Source of the DNA: Gluconobacter cerevisiae | Lineage (GTDB): Bacteria > Pseudomonadota > Alphaproteobacteria > Acetobacterales > Acetobacteraceae | Length of the DNA: 64,000 nucleotides | Direction of reading: 5' to 3' | Assembly: GCF_015244675.1 (NCBI RefSeq) | Contig: NZ_JABCQO010000011.1 | Span: 1 to 64,000, forward strand | Shown: positions 1-7,626 of the stretch, piece after piece | Numbering within the stretch: position 1 is the first letter of the stretch | Layout: the number at the start of each line of letters is the position of its first letter | The notes under the pieces: model-generated | Seen by the model: the letters and a program-made list of their open reading frames with translations, nothing else | Database searches by the model: none | Told to the model about the DNA's origin: nothing | Position numbers and translations under genes: made by a program

Positions 1-497
1 GGCGGCATGCGTTGTTTTCCATTTCCGGATGAACCGGTATTTCCGATCGATAGAAATGTGCGATTTATAGCCAAAGAACGGGATGGCGAGGTCACTGGAT
101 GGCATGGTTCCCTCATCCTGCCGCTTTGCCTTCGTGAACTTCAGTCGTCCATCGCGCATGACGGTCCTTGTGCGCCAGCTTTGCCGGTTTGTCCTGCCAG
201 TTCTGTGGGATCCGTCCCTCCCGAAGATCCGCTTTTTCTGCATTGGTGTTCCGCTGCTTTGGAGCCGCCACCAGTGTGGCATCCAGGATCTGGCCTGACA
301 TCGGCAGATAACCAGCGCTGCGCAGGATTGTATCAAAGCGATTGAACAGACCCTCGATCGCTCCCGCCTGGGTCAGACGCTCGCGAAACAGCCAGAGTGT
401 TTTGGCATCAGGCACACGGTCCGACAGCCCCAAGCCAAGGAAACGCATGAAGGATAAGCGGTCGTTGATGAGATATTCTGTCCGCTCATCAGACAGA
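1..497 (-). pseudogene. Decayed IS5-family transposase, 5'-truncated and frameshifted
   Basis: On the minus strand this stretch matches the intact transposase at 578-1657 from its residue 73 (LSDERTEYL) onward, and it runs off the left window edge. Homology stops abruptly near 497, so the first 72 codons are missing. Near 150 the copy has one extra A relative to the intact copy (gacgActgaag against gacgctgaag on the coding strand). This ends the frame as RWTTEVHEGKAAG instead of continuing RWTLKFTKAKRQ. The catalytic D144 segment (QILDATLVAAPK) is still readable. It lies head-to-head with the intact copy. It is a dead relative; the state of its 3' end outside the window is unknown. Confidence 0.85.
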
Positions 498-516
498 TGG
501 AGGGTTCGAAAAACCC

Positions 517-1760
517 CTTGGCTCTGAGCTGTTCTGTGTGATTCCATTTCTTCGGCGTTGATTGGGGATGATGGAAGATGAAGCAGCCTGGTTTCTTTGA
601 TGTTGAAGAGCGCCTTGCTCGGCTGAGCGGGCTTGGCGATCAGCTGGAGGCCTTTTCCCGGACTGTGGATTTTGAGGTGTTCCGCCCTGATCTGGAGCTG
701 GCTCTGGCCTATTCAGATGGAAGCAAGGGCGGGCGACCGCCATTTGATCCGGTGTTGATGTTCAAAATTCTGGTGATCCAGACGCTGAACAATCTGTCCG
801 ATGAACGGACAGAGTATCTCATCAACGATCGCCTGTCGTTCATGCGCTTCCTTGGCCTGAGGCTTTCAGATCGGGTGCCGGATGCCAAAACGGTTTGGCT
901 GTTCCGTGAACGCCTGACCCAGGCGGGTGCCATTGAAAGACTGTTTGACCGGTTTGATACAACTCTGCGGAACGCCGGTTATCTGCCGATGTCAGGCCAG
1001 ATCCTGGATGCCACGCTGGTGGCTGCTCCAAAGCAGCGCAATACAAACGCTGAGAAAGCGGATCTCCGGGCAGGACGTCTTCCAGAAGACTGGCAGGACA
1101 AACCTGCAAAGCTGGCGCACAAGGACCGTCATGCGCGATGGACGCTGAAGTTCACGAAGGCAAAGCGGCAGGATGATGGAACCATGCCATCCAGTGACCT
1201 CGCCATCCCGTTCTTTGGCTATAAATCGCACATTTCTATCGATCGGAAATACCGGTTCATCCGGAAATGGAAAACAACGCATGCCGCCGCCAGTGATGGT
1301 GCGCGATTGAGAGAGGGGCTGCTGGATAAAACCAACACGGCCTCAAGCGTCTGGGCAGACACAGCCTATCGCTCCAAAGCCAATGAAGACTTCATGGAAA
1401 AGCAGGGCTTTGTCTCAAAGGTTCATCGCAAAAAACCGCAGCTCAAGCCGATGCCCCGGCATATCCAGAAATCGAATGCAGGGAAGTCGGTGATCCGCTC
1501 CCGCGTCGAGCACGTCTTTGCCGATCAGAAATCGCAAATGGGTCTATTCATCCGAACTGTCGGTATCACCCGGGCCACCATGAGGATCGGGCTGGCCAAT
1601 ATCGTCTATAATATGCGCCGTTTTCTCTTCCTGGAGCGGATGAACGTGAGCGCGTAGTCATCCAGCGGGAGGGCAGTCCCCGATCTGTTCAAAACGCAGA
1701 TCAAAAGCTACCCCAAAAACCGTCAATCAAATCGCCAAAAGCCTGAAATCACGAGCCAAG
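517..1760 (+). mobile_element. IS5-family insertion sequence (tentative ends)
   Basis: The element carries one full transposase gene. Its ends are tentative: CTTGGCTC at 517-524 is mirrored by GAGCCAAG at 1753-1760, an 8-base perfect inverted repeat with weaker similarity further in, giving about 1.24 kb. The right boundary is supported independently, because dehydrogenase-like coding sequence begins within about 10 bases of it. I could not identify a target-site duplication, so the exact termini may be off by several bases. Confidence 0.55.
578..1657 (+). CDS. IS5-family DDE transposase
   Basis: This 359-residue transposase cuts and joins the ends of its insertion sequence. The N-terminal third has the helical region typical of the family (SDGSKGGRPPFDPVLMFKIL, then LSDERTEYLINDRLSFMRFLG). 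The DDE acidic residues are readable: D144 in QILDATLV, D261 in VWADTAYRSK and E311 in RSRVEHVFAD, followed by the C-terminal ANIVYNMRRF typical of IS5-group enzymes. The frame is uninterrupted and all acidic residues are present, so the copy could be active. It starts at an ATG about 30 bases inside a region shared with no neighbour. The decayed inverted copy on its left indicates repeated activity here. Confidence 0.93.
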   Translation: MKQPGFFDVEERLARLSGLGDQLEAFSRTVDFEVFRPDLELALAYSDGSKGGRPPFDPVLMFKILVIQTLNNLSDERTEYLINDRLSFMRFLGLRLSDRVPDAKTVWLFRERLTQAGAIERLFDRFDTTLRNAGYLPMSGQILDATLVAAPKQRNTNAEKADLRAGRLPEDWQDKPAKLAHKDRHARWTLKFTKAKRQDDGTMPSSDLAIPFFGYKSHISIDRKYRFIRKWKTTHAAASDGARLREGLLDKTNTASSVWADTAYRSKANEDFMEKQGFVSKVHRKKPQLKPMPRHIQKSNAGKSVIRSRVEHVFADQKSQMGLFIRTVGITRATMRIGLANIVYNMRRFLFLERMNVSA

Positions 1761-1768
1761 CGCATCAA

Positions 1769-2092
1769 CCAACGGTTCTTCGATCCCTCCAGGTTTCGTC
1801 TATCTTCCTTGGTGCTGTTGATACCCCAATGCTCGAACAGGAAACGACAGATGGTGGATCAATACTGAATTTTGTTAACAAACCTCTATCGGCACGACAT
1901 GTAGCCAACCTGATTGTCCAGACTAGTGCCGGAAAAGGGCGCGAAGTCTTTTTGCCAAAACTGGACGGTGTTTTCGCGCATGCTTGCTTAATCATGCCGT
2001 GGCTTTTACGAATAACGACACCTCTTCTTGAGAAAATAGGTCGTATTGGACTGCGACGCTTCCAGGAACATAAAGCAATTTCCAATGAATGA
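1769..2092 (+). pseudogene. 3' remnant of a short-chain dehydrogenase/reductase gene
   Basis: The frame is open from next to the IS right end and reads VSSIFLGAVDTPMLEQ, close to the usual SDR motif of a strand followed by PG-x-V-x-T. It continues through ARHVANLIVQ and REVFLPKLDG to a C-terminal RIGLRRFQE, the typical tail of classical SDR enzymes. The NAD(P)-binding GxxxGxG motif and the YxxxK catalytic residues are absent, so only about the last third of the gene remains. An ATG at 1829 could give an 87-residue product, but it would lack the cofactor site. I infer that the IS insertion removed the 5' part. Confidence 0.7.
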
Positions 2093-2247
2093 TGATGTCT
2101 TTTAAATTCTACGATTTCTTTGAACTAAAAATAGAATTTTTATGAGTTGCATAATATCATAAAAAATACACTTTAATGTTTTATTGACGAAAAAGGGCAG
2201 GCAATCTAAAAAATCGTTTTTGTTTTACGCTTTCGGAAGGCTGTAAC

Positions 2248-2556
2248 GTGCCCAGTGTAACGTTGACTGATTTTCTGCAAGTGACTCAATGGTCGCCTGA
2301 TCAGCTTGCTCGCCAGATTGGCCGAACAACAGATGACATCCTGTGGTGGACTCATCACGACAATGAACTGCCGCCTCAGCTTCAAGAATGGATGGCACGC
2401 ATTGTGACGGCATTTCAAACAGAGCCTCCCCCTCGCGGGTATGCAATGGAGCGCCCTCAAGGCTGCGCTTTCAATGAAGATCCTTCAATAACCGTCGTGT
2501 GCAATGTCTGTGGCCTTGCTCCTCGTTGTGGCCAAGGCATTTACGCAAAACATTGA
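2248..2556 (+). CDS. Small HTH-like hypothetical protein with C-terminal Cys cluster
   Basis: The product has 102 residues. Residues about 8-50 (LTDFLQVTQWSPDQLARQIG, then a short turn and a second helix) have the spacing of an XRE/YiaG-type helix-turn-helix. A C-terminal segment has Cys at CNVCGLAPRCG, which could bind a metal. It sits behind a 150-base AT-rich gap next to the IS patch and converges with the deoxyribosyltransferase-like gene 9 bases away. A role as a small DNA-binding regulator is an inference; no family name can be assigned with certainty. Confidence 0.6.
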   Translation: MPSVTLTDFLQVTQWSPDQLARQIGRTTDDILWWTHHDNELPPQLQEWMARIVTAFQTEPPPRGYAMERPQGCAFNEDPSITVVCNVCGLAPRCGQGIYAKH

Positions 2557-2565
2557 GACGGCATC

Positions 2566-3171
2566 CTATTTTCCTGCATAGAGCCGCTCAGAAAGGCGGG
2601 AGGCAGCTTTTCGAAAAGCCTGAAAGAAATCGCGGTCAACTGCGACACTGCCGCCTGCCATACCGATAAAACCTTCGATCATTCCATTTTGAAGCATGCC
2701 TTCGGAATGGACGAGCATCCCATCAGGATCTTCCATAAAACCGGAAGACGGGGCATCGCCTGCAGGTCTTTCGCGAAGGTTTTTATTCCACGCCCCGCTC
2801 CAGTAAATTTCTACTTTTTCTGAATAAGGGCGCCCATCGACAGTATAGGCATCCATTGGTTTGCCTAGGCCCATCATATAGCCAATTTCAACCGCCGTAC
2901 CTGGATCCATTTCAGGAGATCGACGGAAAGGATCAATGCAGAACAGGCCTCCGGCGCAGTGGTCCATCAGATCACGATCGGCGCGGACAAAAGCAAGAAT
3001 GGTCTCTCGCCCTGGAGGCAGAAGTCGAGCCTCAGCTTGACCGTCAAAAGGCGCAATGCCTTCTAAACCGTATTCTGCACAGATTAATTTTAGCCTAGAA
3101 AACAAGGCGAGGGCTTCAGGGCGAAATACCAAATCGCCTGCCAGATAAACTGGAATAAGATTTTTCAACAT
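2566..3171 (-). CDS. Nucleoside 2-deoxyribosyltransferase-like protein
   Basis: This 201-residue protein has the flavodoxin-like fold signature of the nucleoside 2-deoxyribosyltransferase family, which moves a deoxyribose between bases or hydrolyses deoxynucleoside monophosphates. Visible motifs are an N-terminal VYLAGDLVF strand, RADRDLMDHC where family members carry the substrate-binding Asp, and DPGTAVEIGYMMGLGKPM with the expected catalytic Glu near residue 95. The extension SGFMEDPDGMLVHSEGML is longer than in the smallest members. No TM or signal sequence is seen. It has its own promoter region at 3172-3378. Substrate (base exchange, nucleotide sanitation or effector) cannot be told from sequence. 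Confidence 0.75.
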   Translation of the reverse strand: MLKNLIPVYLAGDLVFRPEALALFSRLKLICAEYGLEGIAPFDGQAEARLLPPGRETILAFVRADRDLMDHCAGGLFCIDPFRRSPEMDPGTAVEIGYMMGLGKPMDAYTVDGRPYSEKVEIYWSGAWNKNLRERPAGDAPSSGFMEDPDGMLVHSEGMLQNGMIEGFIGMAGGSVAVDRDFFQAFRKAASRLSERLYAGK

Positions 3172-3378
3172 AGATGAGAGCTTTTACACACTTCTAAAGC
3201 GCGAAAAAAGCCTTCTGTTTGAATGAATATATAAGGATTGATTTTTATACTAATCTCTAACAGACTTGCTTCTTATGATTATGGTCGCTGAAGAAACAGT
3301 GTTTCTTTAACACCGAGGACTACTTTCCGCTTTGGAAAAGCATTAATCGGCAAAAATAATATTTTCAGATACTTAGGA

Positions 3379-3453
3379 TGGTGGGCGCGACAGGGATTGA
3401 ACCTGTGACCCCTGCCGTGTGAAGGCAGTGCTCTACCGCTGAGCTACGCGCCC
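3379..3453 (-). tRNA. tRNA-Val (anticodon CAC)
   Basis: The minus strand folds as a cloverleaf. The acceptor GGGCGCG pairs with CGCGCCC, the D arm is GCTCAGCGGTAGAGC and the anticodon stem is CTGCC/GGCAG around the loop TTCACAC. The T arm contains GGTTCAATCC. The 3' CCA is encoded. Anticodon CAC reads GUG valine codons. Confidence 0.95.
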
Positions 3454-3508
3454 ATCCGTTGGACGGGCTTCTAGCAAGATGTTGTTTTTCTGACAAGATC
3501 TTTTTCTC

Positions 3509-3543
3509 AGGAAGCCGGTTGCTCCGCTCCGGCTTCCTTTTTT
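3509..3543 (+). terminator. Hairpin with T-run, plus-strand orientation
   Basis: A perfect 10-base stem, AGGAAGCCGG (3509-3518) with CCGGCTTCCT (3529-3538), encloses a 10-base loop and runs into TTTTTT. The T-run is on the plus strand although both flanking genes (tRNA-Val and the 628-residue protein) are on the minus strand. On the minus strand the same hairpin is followed by GAGAAAAAG with no U-tract. Confidence 0.6.
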
Positions 3544-3549
3544 AGGCGT

Positions 3550-5436
3550 TCAGAAGCCGAACATATGGTCGAGGGAGAAAGCTCCTTCCCCGTTTTCCAG
3601 TCCGTGATAGCCGAAAAGGCGGCATGTCAGGTCACGGATGAGGACGTAACCGCCCTCCCCTGCGTGATTGAGGTGGGACGCTTCGAACAACTCCTGTGGC
3701 CGCACCATGAAAGATCCATTGGGGGCGATCCTGATCGTCGTTTGGGCCAACAGCACGCCATTTGCTGCGTGAAGCAGCAATGTTGTTTCGGAAGCCTCAG
3801 TTCCTTCAACGGAAGCCGGATGGATCAGGCAGCAGAAGCTGCTCAGCGTGTCCTGAGCAGTTTTCTGACCCAGTTTCAGGAACAGCCGTGTTGTCAGGCC
3901 CGGCGGTGGTCCAGAATAGGATTGTGGCTCAGAACGCCATGTCATGAGTGTATTGAAGATGTGCGCCCCGAAACTGGTTTCCGCAGCATGGTCGCTCTCA
4001 CGATGCCGGTATCGCATCATGGCGTGCAGCCATCCATCCGCCTCGCCCCCATCACGGAAATCATAGACCAGATCCGCATGACCGAGACGATCCGTCAAGT
4101 CGTGCAGAGCGACGGCCGTGTCATGATTGCGCTGAAGGTTTCCCAGAAAATGCGAGCCGGTTTTTTCGCCGGATTCATCAAACAAATCCAGCCTGACAGG
4201 GAGTGTTTCCAGCGCTTCGGACATGGGGTTGGGTTGAAGGAAAGTTTCGAAGCACTTCGGGTCAAGGATCGGGAACGGCAGCAGAAAGCCGCGGCCCAAC
4301 GATGGCGGGAACTGACGGATTGCAGGATCTGGCCGCAGGTTGTCCCTCTCCACATTTAGATGTGCAATGCGGGTCCGGCCACGCTGGGTAATTTCGTAGC
4401 GTGGACGCACCAGATGCCGGCCGGAACGCAGCTCAAGCTGTGCTGGCCAATGCAATCCCGGACAAAGCGCACCGACATCCACAGCCACAGTCTCGAACGG
4501 TCCTACCGTGTGGTCGATCGGATACGCGACGTCTTCTCCCATACGATTAAAGGTAATGGCGCCAGCCGGGATCGTCGTCGCATGACTGTTCTGAACCCAG
4601 ACGATGAGCGTCTCATCAGATTCCGGTGCGGGAAGGGTCGCGTAACGCACGGAGGGCCATGCATTGGCGTCATGCGTGACGGACAGACTCGGATCGCCGT
4701 TCTTGCCCCAACTGTCGAGCGCATATTTCACGACGTCATGGCCACGCGCGCCGAGAACGTGAATGAAAAGCTGTCCCGTAAACTCGGGCAGATCAAATCG
4801 CTGCCGCACTTCGGCGCTGTCGATCGTAATTCCCGCACCGGCTTCCGTTACCGGCTGCTCCCACTGTGCCAGAATCTTGCCGGTTCCATCATAGAGCCGC
4901 ATCCAGTAGCGCAGGTTTTCGGCAGCATAGCTGGACCAGTAATTGGCCGTCACGATCCGGCAGGAGAAGCGGTCCGTTTCGCGGAAAAAAGCAAAATTGG
5001 TCGCGAAGTTTAGTTTGTCCAGATAGGGCCGTCCCTTGACCAGCATATCATCCGGTAAACGGGCTGGTGTGAGGGTCTGGAGTTCACGTCCGTTTAGAAG
5101 CCCCTTCAGGCGCGTCCGCATTTTCGCATCTTCAAATGACAGCGCGAGAATGACATCTGCTTCCGTCGCTGGAAGATCCACCAGTGCCCGCAGCGTACCG
5201 TCAAAACCATCCGGCTTTCCGACCTGTTCCGTATCATGGACATAGACATGCGCCGGTTTAAGGCCGGGATAGAGTGCGGCCAGTGTGCGGGCAGCATCGT
5301 CCGGGTCATAGATCGCCAGTGTCCGGTCTGCGAATTCGGCTTCCATGCGAACAAGAGCTTCAGCGGCCAGCGGGTGCGCCAGTGCCTTGTACAGAATATT
5401 GCCACCCTGCGGACTAAAGGTGCGGATATCGAGCAT
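3550..5436 (-). CDS. Unrecognised 628-residue protein downstream of ELM1-family gene
   Basis: I do not recognise a family. The first ~130 residues look like an alternating alpha/beta nucleotide- or sugar-binding fold (GGNILYKALAHPLAAEALV, TLAIYDPDD, AHVYVHDTEQVG, DVILALSFEDAKMR). The remaining ~490 residues are rich in short strands with many aromatic and Asp/Asn/Gly turns (ENLRYWMRLYD, ETLIVWVQNSHATTIP, RTRIAHLNVERDN), suggesting stacked beta domains. There is no signal peptide or membrane segment, so it is probably cytoplasmic. It begins 13 bases after the ELM1-family stop codon and is almost certainly co-transcribed with it. With two glycosyltransferases nearby, a role in glycan or envelope metabolism is a guess. 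Confidence 0.85.
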   Translation of the reverse strand: MLDIRTFSPQGGNILYKALAHPLAAEALVRMEAEFADRTLAIYDPDDAARTLAALYPGLKPAHVYVHDTEQVGKPDGFDGTLRALVDLPATEADVILALSFEDAKMRTRLKGLLNGRELQTLTPARLPDDMLVKGRPYLDKLNFATNFAFFRETDRFSCRIVTANYWSSYAAENLRYWMRLYDGTGKILAQWEQPVTEAGAGITIDSAEVRQRFDLPEFTGQLFIHVLGARGHDVVKYALDSWGKNGDPSLSVTHDANAWPSVRYATLPAPESDETLIVWVQNSHATTIPAGAITFNRMGEDVAYPIDHTVGPFETVAVDVGALCPGLHWPAQLELRSGRHLVRPRYEITQRGRTRIAHLNVERDNLRPDPAIRQFPPSLGRGFLLPFPILDPKCFETFLQPNPMSEALETLPVRLDLFDESGEKTGSHFLGNLQRNHDTAVALHDLTDRLGHADLVYDFRDGGEADGWLHAMMRYRHRESDHAAETSFGAHIFNTLMTWRSEPQSYSGPPPGLTTRLFLKLGQKTAQDTLSSFCCLIHPASVEGTEASETTLLLHAANGVLLAQTTIRIAPNGSFMVRPQELFEASHLNHAGEGGYVLIRDLTCRLFGYHGLENGEGAFSLDHMFGF

Positions 5437-5449
5437 ACAGGGGGCCCTT

Positions 5450-6382
5450 TCAGAGCTTCAGACGTCGGCGCATTTCTCTCGCCACGAGGGGGGTATCGTC
5501 AAGCGGGGCCACGTCCCAAGGAATCTGTTCGGGATCGAACATTTTCACGCGCCCGGCGTCTTCGAGGGTTTTGACAAAGCGTGAAATCCGGCTCGAACGC
5601 CCTGGCAGCGGAAAAACCAGCACAGGCGCGGGTGTCGCCACGGCTTCGGAAATCATGGAAACACTGTCGGTCGTTACGGCAATCATGTCTGCGCAGGCCA
5701 GCATCCCCATATAGGGGTTGTCATCTCCAGTGCCCGTCAGAACGGCAATGCCGTGTGGCTCCAGCCGTGTGCGAAAAATATCCACTGCTGCCGGATCGGT
5801 CCGGCGTGATGGCGTGAGGACGGCCTGCATGGTGTTGCGCATGGTAAAAGCGATGATTCCTTCTGCTATCCGCTCTGCTTCGGTCGCCCCCAGTGTGAAG
5901 CGGCCATTTGCCCCTCCGATCAGAACAGACAGGAGCGGACGGTCATCCTGCTTCAGCCGTTCCTCCCACTGGATGCGGGCCAGATCGAGCTTCTGCTGCG
6001 TTACGGGATGAAGCGCATTGCGCGAGATCAAGACGTTCGGCCCATTGATGCCATCATGCGTATTGGTAATCACCAGATCGAACTTTCGGACCGGCATACG
6101 CGGGTTCTGGATCTGCACAACGGGCAGCCCTTCGCGCCGTGCGACAGCCCTTCCAACAACGCCTCCGGTTCCTCCGATGCAGATGATGAGGCGTGTATCT
6201 TCAGGAATTCTGATTGGATCGACGCGTTTTAAAGGAAACGGCCAGTACCGCGCAGGAAAGCGCGACCAGAACGGCTGGATGCGGACCGGTCGGAAATCCC
6301 ACTCCAGACCCGCCTTTTCGGCCAGTCCCGCACCCTGTGCGCGCATGCCAGCGAAGTCCTCCGCGATGATGATGGCTTTCAT
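5450..6382 (-). CDS. ELM1-family (GT-B-like) protein
   Basis: This 310-residue protein matches the bacterial family annotated as mitochondrial fission ELM1-like (DUF1022). Typical segments are an N-terminal MKAIIIAEDFAGMRAQ, LIICIGGTGGVVGRAVARR, QIQNPRMP, FDLVITNTHDG, LLSVLIGGANGRF and the C-terminal ADMIAVTTDSVSMISEA. The last has the position of the donor-nucleotide motif in GT-B glycosyltransferases, so it may be a glycosyltransferase. The upstream ATG at 6544 would run into the divergent helicase gene, so I start at the family-typical MKAII at 6382. The unknown 628-residue gene follows after 13 bases. Biochemical activity of bacterial members is not established to my knowledge. Confidence 0.8.
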   Translation of the reverse strand: MKAIIIAEDFAGMRAQGAGLAEKAGLEWDFRPVRIQPFWSRFPARYWPFPLKRVDPIRIPEDTRLIICIGGTGGVVGRAVARREGLPVVQIQNPRMPVRKFDLVITNTHDGINGPNVLISRNALHPVTQQKLDLARIQWEERLKQDDRPLLSVLIGGANGRFTLGATEAERIAEGIIAFTMRNTMQAVLTPSRRTDPAAVDIFRTRLEPHGIAVLTGTGDDNPYMGMLACADMIAVTTDSVSMISEAVATPAPVLVFPLPGRSSRISRFVKTLEDAGRVKMFDPEQIPWDVAPLDDTPLVAREMRRRLKL

Positions 6383-6444
6383 GACGGAACTCCGCAAAAA
6401 AGAAGGTGTTTCCCGAACTGCGAGAAATTTGGCAAGAAGCGCAT

Positions 6445-7626
6445 ATGACAACGTCCCAGACGCCCCCTGCCTCCTCGAATGCAACCCCAGCCGCTCCTGC
6501 TCCCGGATTTGAAGAGCTTGGGCTGATTGCGCCTCTGCTGGCAACTCTCGCTCAGGCCGGACACAAACGCCCGAGCCTGATCCAGGGGCAGGCCATTCCT
6601 CCCCTGCTTGAAGGCAAGGACGTTCTGGTCGGCTCCCAGACCGGTAGCGGCAAGACGGCGGCTTTCGTACTGCCCATGCTTCAGAAGCTCGAAGAAGCGG
6701 GCCCGGCGCCCGGCCCTCGCGCGCTCATTCTTGAGCCAACCCGCGAACTCGCCGCCCAGACGGCCGCCGTATGCCGTCAGCTCGGGCGTAGGCTTTCCCT
6801 GAAAACGCGCGTTGTGTGCGGTGGAACGTCCCGTGAGCAGCAAGTCCAGTCTGTCAGCGATGGCGTGGATATCATTGTTGCAACGCATGGTCGTCTGCTG
6901 GATCTGGTCCAGCAGGCCGATCTTGTTCTGGAACATCTGACCTATCTTGTTCTGGACGAAGCTGATCGCCTGCTGGACGAAGATTTCTCCGCCAGCATGA
7001 CCGCGCTCACGCCCTATTTCCCCGATCACCCACCGCAGACTGTTTTCTGTTCGGCCACGTTGCCTGAGCCTGTGATGGATCTTGCCAAACGTGTGACGCG
7101 CAATCCTGTTCGCGTGGAAATCGCGGCGGAGTCCTTCACACCTAAAAATATCCGCCAGCGCGCGATCTTCGTGGAAAAGGACGACAAGCCCGAAACCGTG
7201 GCCCGTCTGCTGAAGCATTTCGAAGGCCGGAGCATTGTGTTCGCGCGTACGAAGAACACGGTGGATGCGCTCGCGAAAATCCTGCGGCGGCATAACCTAA
7301 GGATCGAAACCCTGCACGGTGATCGCACGCAGGGCGCTCGCAACAAGGCGCTTGACCTGTTCCGTCAGGGCCGTGTTCCCATTCTGGTGACGACCGACAT
7401 CGCCTCGCGCGGTCTCGATATCCCGGATGTGGATCTCGTCATCAACATGGATATGCCTGAAACACCAGAGGCTTATGTCCATCGTATCGGCCGGACAGCC
7501 CGTGCCGGACGCAAGGGCGTGGCGTTTTCGCTGATCAATATCGATGAGCGGACTTTTCTGCGTGATGTCGAGAAACATATCGGCTACCGCGTGCGGATCG
7601 CGACGGAAGACACGCTGGACCGTTAA
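6445..7626 (+). CDS. DEAD-box RNA helicase
   Basis: An ATP-dependent RNA helicase of the RhlE/DeaD type, about 393 residues. All core motifs are present in order: Q-motif region (KRPSLIQGQAIP), Walker A SQTGSGKTAA, PTRELAAQ, VLDEADRLLD, SAT, ARTKNTVDAL, TTDIASRGLDIP and HRIGRTARAGR. It lacks the long basic or RNA-binding C-terminal tail of DeaD and ends soon after the helicase core, so it is a minimal helicase. I chose the ATG at 6445 (MTTSQT) with AAGAAG upstream; an in-frame ATG at 6406 would add 13 residues. It is divergent from the ELM1 gene and overlaps the convergent glycosyltransferase stop by 4 bases. Confidence 0.92.
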   Translation: MTTSQTPPASSNATPAAPAPGFEELGLIAPLLATLAQAGHKRPSLIQGQAIPPLLEGKDVLVGSQTGSGKTAAFVLPMLQKLEEAGPAPGPRALILEPTRELAAQTAAVCRQLGRRLSLKTRVVCGGTSREQQVQSVSDGVDIIVATHGRLLDLVQQADLVLEHLTYLVLDEADRLLDEDFSASMTALTPYFPDHPPQTVFCSATLPEPVMDLAKRVTRNPVRVEIAAESFTPKNIRQRAIFVEKDDKPETVARLLKHFEGRSIVFARTKNTVDALAKILRRHNLRIETLHGDRTQGARNKALDLFRQGRVPILVTTDIASRGLDIPDVDLVINMDMPETPEAYVHRIGRTARAGRKGVAFSLINIDERTFLRDVEKHIGYRVRIATEDTLDR

